Origin: Hamiltosporidium tvaerminnensis
Taxonomy: Eukaryota > Microsporidia > Dubosqiidae
Length of the DNA: 64,000 bases
Assembly: GCA_022605425.2 (NCBI GenBank)
Contig: CM061255.1
Coordinates: forward strand, 372,001-436,000
Direction of reading: 5' to 3'
Shown: positions 56,778-64,000 of the stretch, one piece after another
How the letters are laid out: the number at the start of each line of letters is the position of its first letter
Position numbering within the stretch: the first letter of the stretch is position 1
Program-made: the position numbers and the translations under genes
The notes under the pieces: model-generated
What the model was told of the DNA's origin: nothing
The model's database searches: none
The model's input: the letters and a program-made list of their open reading frames with translations, nothing else

Positions 56778-57099
56778 TGCGTGTGTATTTTTGGAATTAT
56801 TTTATTTATAAATTTTTATTTTTGGAGGGAAATTGTAGCTTGTTGGAGGGAAAATGTTGGATTTTTGGAGGGGAAATGTTAAGTGCTGGTTCTTTACATT
56901 CTAATTAAATGTATTTTTTTTTGGATAAAAATTTTTATATTTTTGAAGGGAAGTTTTATAATTGGCTAGGAAATACATGTTTTGGAATTCTATTTTATTT
57001 TCGGAGACAAAATGAAGGAAGTGACCATTTTAATGCTATATCCATGTGCCTGCGAGAATTCTAATTTCTAATTTTTAAAAAACAAATATTTTTAAATCT
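56778..57099. other. AT-rich region upstream of the basic protein gene
   Basis: About 320 bp with GGAGGGAAA motifs (56824-56875) but no gene. Confidence 0.4.
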
Positions 57100-57104
57100 A
57101 AATT

Positions 57105-57310
57105 TTTGTAAGATCTACTGTCATACAAGATCTACTGTCATACTATATCTTCTGTCATACTATATCTCTTTCAGGATATATCTACTGTCCTACTATATCT
57201 ACTGTCATACTATATCTACTATCTTAATATATCTCTGTCATGATATATCTACGGTTATACTACATTTACTATCTTAATATATCTAGTGTCATAATATATC
57301 TATTGCCATA
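57105..57310. repeat. 17-18 bp tandem repeat, TCTACTGTCATACTATA type
   Basis: About ten imperfect units of ATATCTACTGTCATACT and variants, ending in more diverged ATATATCT copies. Non-coding. Confidence 0.82.
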
Positions 57311-60300
57311 ATATATTTATCTGTAAACTATGATATATATTTAACTATAAAATATATAACGTAGTATTTAAAAATCAAGGTAGTAATATAAATTACAATA
57401 ATGGTTGAAATAAATTAATCATAATCAGTTGAATAATATTCTTATTTTAGGAGATAGATAATACACTAAAAAATTTTAAATTACTTTCAGATATATTTAT
57501 GACGAGTAAATATTTAAATGAAGAAGGAAATGAGCGGTTTGAAGAAATGTACCGGTGCTATTTTTTGTTAAGTTATAGCAGCTCATCGTTAGAGATTCAA
57601 GGCAGTAAAAATTATTGATGTAAATAAAGAGCAAAAAAATAAATATATTTGCAAGGTTTTTTTAATATAAAATGTATTTAATATTCAATTTTCTGTCTAA
57701 GATAGATAGTTATTCAAATTTAAATACATTTAACTTATTTTTACATGACAGAGATGATTTTGAAAACAAGAAAGGTAAATTATGGTTAAGTATTAGAACA
57801 ATAATTAAATTACTTTTTAGTTTTGAATTATACGATGTAATTTGTCATCAATAAATTTATAAATATTTATATCTTGTAAATCTAAACGATAAAATCTTTT
57901 TGTATAAAACATTCTGCTTTCTAATACGTATTAAGATATGATTTATGCTTAAAGAATATAATATGTGCTTTGTTTAATTAACTAACAAAATATTTGTATC
58001 AATGATATTGTAAACTTCATTAGAAGAAAGAATAATTTACTATCATATATTAAAGATAAGGCATAAGCTGATGGAGTAAAAATTCCAATAAAAACATAGG
58101 TTTTTTGAAGTTAAATTTTACAAAAAAAATATCTAAATATGATTCCTGCTACAGACGAATTGCTCGATTTCAAATATGTAAGTGGGAATATTATTATTAC
58201 ATCAAAATCATCTAAATACTGATGAAGGCTATAAAACCCAGCAAAAATACATTCATATGTTGTGAGTAATCGAAGCAAAAAGGATCATTATCTATTCAAT
58301 AAATTAAAATAAAATAAAATGAAACAAGCAGCAATATTTATATTTGTAAGAGCGTATATGATAAACATTCCATATATATTTAATGAAATGACCACAAAAA
58401 ATGGCTTTTTGATTAAATTGTTTTTTATTTAAACTTTATTTATTAAAACTAAAAAACGAGCAAATAAAAAATAAAACACAAAAGTTAAAGTTTAAAAATT
58501 TAATATTTCCGATCGGCTCGTGCTGTCATCGTTTTTATACTATTTATCTGTTCCCCATTTAATGAGATATTTATTGAATAATAATACGCTGAATTAGTAA
58601 TGAAGTTGGTTTGAACTTTATTGTTTATTCATTATGCCAAATATTGCAGAAATATAGATATTCTCATATTAAAATATTAGAAGGAACAAAAAAACTCTAT
58701 GGAATCAGCTTTGAGATTCAAACAGTTTAATTTATTGAAATATTTTTTATTTTAAAAACAGTGTCATTTTTCAGCGGATCCCGGATTTGGAATATCCCGA
58801 AAATTAATTGTAAAACTAAATCCAAACACCCACAATATACGTTTTATGAATAATCGAATTAACTCTCATATGGTATAGAAACCTATCAATTAAAATTATA
58901 TGCTTATATTTAAATATTTTTTATGTGCTAAATACCTCGTAATTACATTTTTTTACCTAAATTTACAATTCCAATTTCTTATATTTTTGCAATTTTTTTT
59001 AATTTAGACGACCACAGCATTGTATTATTTTTTAATACGCTGTATTTTATTAGAATTTAAAATAAAAGGCGGTAAACGTTTTTACATTGTCGAACTTTTT
59101 TTGAACCTTAAAATAATCAAAATTGTTTAAAAAAACGGAATCTTTCAAGGTAAAAATGTTTTTAAATTTTTTAGGTACGCAAATAAAGTTTGAATGATAA
59201 AATCACGATGTGATAACAATATAGAATAAAGTAATGAACAGAGTGATTCTAAAATGAAAATATTTATCAACTCGATTTATTTGAAAAGTTAATGTTTACG
59301 CAACCGATTTTATATCAAACCATACAATGAATTTATTAAGAAACTACATAGCAAATATTTTTTCCTTATTAAACATAGTTATATGTCTGTATTTAAAGTG
59401 CTTTAGATATATCGTTCAATATCATTCACCTCTATCTCATGTTGTTACTAACTAAGAATAAAAATATAATTTTTCGCATTTTAAAAATACTTCGGTATAT
59501 CATATCCATCTTTGTTCAATGGTGGATTTTTTTATTTATATTAAACCAAACTGTTTTAGCACATAATTCTTAACATCAAACTGTCTAAAAATACAGTCTA
59601 TTATCAGCCCAGATTTGTATCAGGCAGTTTTAGTACATAATTGAAAATATTTATAATAAAATTTAGTGAACAAATTTGAATTATTAGGTGAATTTTTAAT
59701 ATTTCATGATTTGAGAATCAAAAAGCAAATATAATTTGGTTTCAATCCTAAGATTTATTCAGATGTAAAAACAATTCAAATCTAGATAGAAATTAACAAA
59801 TATTTTATTAAATATCTTAACATAATTATTACACTGGAATAAAAATTTGGAGGTGTTTTACATGCAATTATTGTTGCGAAAATACTTTCAAAAATGTCTT
59901 GACATCCAAAAAATATTTAAGTAGAATTCAATGCTTAAAAAATTTCAATATCTTGTAATTAATTTAAAAGATAAATTTCAAAAAAAATTGATTTTTGATC
60001 TAACAGTGATAGATAGAACCAAGATAGACCAAAGATATAAAGTTACGTAAATATATCGAAGAATTATAAGGAAGATAAAAACTCTGACAAATTATGTCCT
60101 TAAGTACCAAGAAGAAATTGAATAATAATTTTAACTGCAGCAAAAATGTGAAACTTTTACTTTAAAACTTAGCAAAAAATTAAAATTGCAAAATATTTTT
60201 TTTTAGTAAAATCTAAAATTTTCTTGAATCTGATTTAAACCTTAAGAACAAAAAAGAAATTTATATATATGTTAAAAAATAAAAAAAATATACAATTAAA

Positions 60301-60471
60301 AAAAGGAATATTTTAAAGAATATAAAAAATTTTAATTCGAACAAATATTTTTCAATTATTTCTATATAAAGAAATATAATTTATCAAATATAAACATTCG
60401 TATTCTCTTTAGAACTTTTACAATTTTCAATTATATTTTTTAAAAAAAGCGAATTCTGATAAATTGACCCC
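57311..60471. other. AT-rich region upstream of the secreted-protein gene
   Basis: About 3.1 kb. Two adjacent short ORFs (57499-57618, 39 codons; 57672-57854, 60 codons) have composition a little less AT-biased than the flanks, but no domain or start motif. They could be a relic of one gene. Elsewhere nothing is recognised. CCCC at 60468-60471 belongs to the next gene. Confidence 0.4.
60468..60471 (+). promoter_or_regulatory. CCCC start-proximal motif of the secreted repeat protein
   Basis: CCCC directly abuts ATG 60472 and favours it over the second in-frame ATG at 60478. Confidence 0.7.
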
Positions 60472-62238
60472 ATGAAAATGACAAAACGAATATATTTTGT
60501 ATATTTTTCACTTTTCATGTTTTATGGTTTGATTGCATTTTGTTCAAGTGAAAGGCCAGTTGGTTGCAAGAAAAGATCAGAGGAAGACGATTCAAAGAAT
60601 ATATCACATCGAACAGTCAAAGGCAAGGAATATATTACCACGGGCCCTGTGAACCGAGACTATATGGATCAAAAAAATGAAACTTCGGAACTTACACCTA
60701 AAATAAGTAATACTAAATTAGATGAAAACAATGGGGCTTCGTCTGATGCATCAAAAAATCATATTCATACAGCAAAAACTTCTAAAACCTTTCCCATATT
60801 TAAAACGCGAATATTTTATAATACTAAATATTCTGATAGATATTCTTCACAGATGATACCTCACAGTACTACGGCATTTCTTAATACTACTAAACAAGAT
60901 GGTTTTGTTATAACTGCATCAAGATCTACAGATAAAACTATGAATTTATATGTACCAGAAAACAATAAATCCTTAACTTTAACTACAAATGAAACAAAAT
61001 ATAAAGAAAAAACAACAAAAACGCGTATTCCCAATTTTCAAGTTACAAATCGATATGAATTTTCACAAGTAAATCCAGTTTTAATTGGCGTGCATCAACA
61101 AAATATAATCACAAAATACACTTCGGACAGAACCTCTATATCTTCATATGATAGTTGGCAAAATAATTCAAATCCTCCCATAAATTCAACCGCGGTATCC
61201 TATCAAAACCTACCCCCGTATTATAATCGCCCATATATTCCTATAACACCAAAATACCCGCCTCCTCCACAATATATGATTACACCATCAAATATGAGTT
61301 TTTTTTCTTCTATGCCACCAAAATACCCGCCTCCTCCACAATATATGATTACACCATCAAATATGAGTTTGTTTTCTTCTATGCCACCAGGATGCCCGCC
61401 TCCTCCACAATATATGATTACACCATCAAATATGAGTTTGTTTTCTTCTATGCCACCAGGATGCCCGCCTCCTCCACAATATATGATTACACCATCAAAT
61501 ATGAGTTTGTTTTCTTCTATGCCACCAGGATGCCCGCCTCCTCCACAATATATGATTACACCATCAAATATGAGTTTGTTTTCTTCTATGCCACCAGGAT
61601 GCCCGCCTCCTCCACAAAAAATGATTACATCATCAAATATGAGTTTGTTTTCTTCCATGCCACCAGGATGCCCGCCTCCTCCACAATATATGATTACACC
61701 ATCAAATATGAGTTTGTTTTCTTCTATGCCACCAGGATGCCCGCCTCCTCCACAAAACATGATTACATCATCAAATATGAGTTTGTTTTCTTCCATGCCA
61801 CCAGGATGCCCGCCTCCTCCACAAAACATGATTACATCATCAAATATGAGTTTGTTTTCTTCTATGCCACCAGGATGCCCGCCTCCTCCACAAAACATGA
61901 TTACATCATCAAATATGAGTTTGTTTTCTTCTATGCCACCAGGATGCCCGCCTCCTCCACAAAACATGATTACATCATCAAATATGAGTTTGTTTTCTTC
62001 TATGCCACCAGGATGCCCGCCTCCTCCACAATATATGATTACACCATCAAATATGAGTTTGTTTTCTTCTATGCCACCAGGATGCCCGCCTCCTCCACAA
62101 TATATGATTACACCATCAAATATGAGTTTGTTTTCTTCTATGCCACCAGAATGCCAGCTTACTCAACAAAATATGATTCCATCCTTAGCTGTTAGTTCAA
62201 ATCCTTCTATACCTCTAAGATATCCTAATTATTATTAA
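60472..62238 (+). CDS. Secreted proline-rich tandem-repeat protein (spore wall/polar tube or host-interface candidate)
   Basis: A 588-residue protein with an N-terminal signal peptide (hydrophobic YFVYFSLFMFYGLIAF at about 8-23, cleavage near residues 24-26). A Ser/Thr/Lys/Asn-rich region follows to about 240. Then come thirteen near-identical 23-residue repeats, residues 259-557 (61246-62142), each of the form PPGCPPPPQYMITPSNMSLFSSM, with the motif NMS in every unit. A short tail follows. The first two units have KY, and later ones GC, giving one Cys per unit from unit 3 on. No transmembrane anchor is visible. Proline- and Cys-containing repeats with a signal peptide are typical of microsporidian polar-tube and spore-wall proteins, but there is no specific family match. 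An in-frame continuation after the stop suggests recent truncation. Confidence 0.82.
   Translation: MKMTKRIYFVYFSLFMFYGLIAFCSSERPVGCKKRSEEDDSKNISHRTVKGKEYITTGPVNRDYMDQKNETSELTPKISNTKLDENNGASSDASKNHIHTAKTSKTFPIFKTRIFYNTKYSDRYSSQMIPHSTTAFLNTTKQDGFVITASRSTDKTMNLYVPENNKSLTLTTNETKYKEKTTKTRIPNFQVTNRYEFSQVNPVLIGVHQQNIITKYTSDRTSISSYDSWQNNSNPPINSTAVSYQNLPPYYNRPYIPITPKYPPPPQYMITPSNMSFFSSMPPKYPPPPQYMITPSNMSLFSSMPPGCPPPPQYMITPSNMSLFSSMPPGCPPPPQYMITPSNMSLFSSMPPGCPPPPQYMITPSNMSLFSSMPPGCPPPPQKMITSSNMSLFSSMPPGCPPPPQYMITPSNMSLFSSMPPGCPPPPQNMITSSNMSLFSSMPPGCPPPPQNMITSSNMSLFSSMPPGCPPPPQNMITSSNMSLFSSMPPGCPPPPQNMITSSNMSLFSSMPPGCPPPPQYMITPSNMSLFSSMPPGCPPPPQYMITPSNMSLFSSMPPECQLTQQNMIPSLAVSSNPSIPLRYPNYY
61246..62142 (+). 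repeat. 69-bp coding tandem array, thirteen units
   Basis: Thirteen 69-bp units, phase-locked to the reading frame, with a decayed fourteenth at 62143. Two unit classes alternate: CAATATATGATTACACCA (QYMITP) and CAAAACATGATTACATCA (QNMITS). Both other long open frames across the array (minus strand 61221-61967; plus +2 frame 61392-62195) exist only because the periodic sequence lacks stops. Confidence 0.95.
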
Positions 62239-62388
62239 AGTCAAAACCTTCAATTTATTTTAAACCCACCGTTGTCTCAACTGCCACCTATCTATTCTGA
62301 TCCTCAACAAAATATTATTCCACCATTATATATTAATGAATTTAATCCTATGCCACCGAAATATCATAATCCCCAAGTAAACAGGTGA
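62239..62388 (+). pseudogene. In-frame C-terminal remnant after the stop codon of the repeat protein
   Basis: Right after the TAA (62236-62238) the same frame stays open for 49 codons to a TGA at 62386. It reads LPPIYSDPQQNIIPP and NPMPPKYHNPQ, the same Pro/Gln/Ile style as the protein before it, including PPKY as in the first repeats. It looks like former coding sequence cut off by one nonsense change. Confidence 0.7.
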
Positions 62389-64000
62389 TTTATCAAATAT
62401 TCTCACCGATGGTAGTAACATAGCTCCAATCTATTCAAACCCCTGAAAAAATGATTTTTAATGTGTGATGAATCCCTATGTTCCGTGTACCATCCATTAT
62501 TGTCATAAAGATCTCCTTAACTTATTTTATCTTCTTTCATACTCAAAATCTCTTTTAACCCTAAAAGTTTTGAAAAATAGAGAGATATTTGTTCCACTTT
62601 AATAAAATCCAAAGTATAATATTTTATTTTTTTTTCTTATATTTTTAGAGTTTAATGTCTTTTAATCTTAAGAATATTAAAAATCTAGATAATCTAATGA
62701 ACTATCGAGGAATGGCACAAAAAAAATACTTTGTTTATAAATGTTCGGAAAATAGTCATTATTAGTTTTTACTTAAAACAAAATTCCTTAAAATTTGTAT
62801 TGATGAATGCAAAACTAAATCTATGTTGATGTCTCAATTCAACGGTTAACCAACGTGTTATAAATCGAAATAAATAACTTTGAAAAAGTATCAAGGTTTA
62901 AATACCAGAGATCCCTCTTTAATTGGAATATAAAAATGTTTTCGATATCAATCGTAGAATAAAGACAGCCAACCTGACCTACTTGGCTTTACAATGCTTA
63001 CTGAAATCAAATAAGATAAAGTAAATAAGAAATAGCAAATATATTGAAAGATTATTAGACTATAACATTTTATGCTTCTGAACATCGGTAAAGATCAAAG
63101 AGATTAAAACCCGTGTGACATATTCGGAAGAAAGATAATTAAAACAAATATAGCTTAATATTTCAAAATAAAGAGTGAGGAATCGGTCAAATAAAAAAAT
63201 ATATGAGTCTTATTTAAAAGCCAATTTAGTCCCTATAATCGAACAAAGAAGACACTGATGACTCGAAAATACACAAATAATGTATTCAGAAATAGTTTTC
63301 AGTATAAATTTTATATTTGCACTTGAAGAAAAGAGAAATACAAATAGATCTGGAAAAAACTGCCTGATGATGTGGATAAAAATCTAGGAAATGCAGTATA
63401 ATGCAATAGGTAACTTTAGTGAATATGAGATATGAATTGAGACATTTTGTTAAATAAGCTAGAGTTCTTTAAAAAACAGTGGCGACAGGAATTAACTAGT
63501 ATATTTATGGATAAAAGAACGCGTTTCAAATGCTGTAATAATATCTAAACAGTTATATAAAAAATTTTAAGAAATATATCTAAAAAGTCGATCATATTTA
63601 GCTGAGTACACAAAAAGTCGAAAATTTTGCTTTACTTAGTTACAATATCTATTTCGAAGGCGTAAATCTTTCTAAGATTTTTCTAGATATTAAGCTGCTT
63701 GTTGGCCCACATTTTTTCATACTGCAACTTAACAAAAAATTGCTTATATTGAACAGAACTACTACGAGTTTCCAAAGAGAAAATAGAGTAGAAATTCAGA
63801 ATATATAAATTCCCTTTACGTCATATTCTTTAGGAACAATTTAGCGATTTTATCAAGCATTTCAGACAGGCAATATGATTCTCTGATGTTAAAGCTGCAT
63901 ATATAGAGGTACGAATATAAATGCGCAAAATGACACAATTCTAAAGGTAATGGAAGCAAATGAAATGTTCATCACCAGATAATCTTGGCCAAAACTATTT
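62389..64000. other. AT-rich region to window end, no gene seen
   Basis: About 1.6 kb. Slightly less AT-biased stretches (62850-63250, 63640-64000) hint at decayed sequence, but I recognise no gene, RNA or array. Confidence 0.4.

Noticed and set aside
61221-62195. Two further long ORFs over the 69-bp array (248 codons minus strand, 267 codons plus strand)
   Set aside because: Periodic sequence without stops opens extra frames; only the frame with signal peptide and CCCC-ATG start is coding.

Overview
The window looks like nuclear DNA from a microsporidian (Fungi-related intracellular parasite) with a large, very AT-rich, repeat-rich and gene-poor genome. Four things point there. The rRNA genes (minus strand, left end) are of the short microsporidian type: an SSU of about 1.3 kb, a spacer of about 45 bp, and an LSU whose 5' end carries a shrunken 5.8S-like stretch with no second spacer. 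Most protein genes have a CCC/CCCC run just before the ATG, a known microsporidian start-proximal signal. All coding genes are intronless and lysine/asparagine/isoleucine-rich. The gene set is core eukaryotic. I cannot name the species; a big-genome lineage of the Hamiltosporidium/Edhazardia kind would fit, but that is inference.

Layout: 1-5250 rDNA unit (minus). 5250-11800 is an AT desert with a palindromic tandem array (about 7967-8152) and a degenerate retroposon. 11800-15194 holds tryptophanyl-tRNA synthetase and the Pus7/TruD pseudouridine synthase in tandem. 15.2-20.4 kb is intergenic with retroposon copies. 20414-22819 holds a casein kinase 1 and a RAD51-paralogue-like protein with a decayed Walker A. 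22.8-28.7 kb is transposon relics (a hAT-like element, a GC-rich island, one retroposon). 28707-30474 holds a membrane-anchored short-chain dehydrogenase and a TPR co-chaperone (Sgt2-like), convergent. 30.5-41.3 kb holds a dead arthropod-type LINE, two retroposon copies and tandem repeats. 41350-45716 holds a probable exocyst Sec5 and an eIF4A-type DEAD-box helicase, convergent, separated by a minisatellite. 45.7-52.7 kb is minisatellites, retroposon copies and a second hAT-like relic. 52737-56777 holds an Lsm14/Scd6-type protein, another retroposon, a probable Gle1 and one unrecognised basic protein. 60472-62238 encodes a secreted proline-rich protein with thirteen 23-residue repeats.

The genes are unrelated housekeeping functions: translation and RNA metabolism (TrpRS, Pus7, eIF4A, Scd6, Gle1), signalling, secretion (Sec5, Sgt2), lipid or redox metabolism (SDR), recombination (RAD51-like), and one likely host-interface or spore protein. 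No operon logic is visible.

The most striking signal is a dispersed family of non-coding elements of about 720-735 bp ('family A'; 11 copies or remnants, both strands), GC-richer than its surroundings. Several copies are flanked by 9-13 bp direct repeats, and one copy is only the last 83 bp, yet is flanked by a perfect 13-bp target duplication. That is the signature of target-primed reverse transcription, so I interpret family A as a large SINE-like retroposon with a structured RNA.
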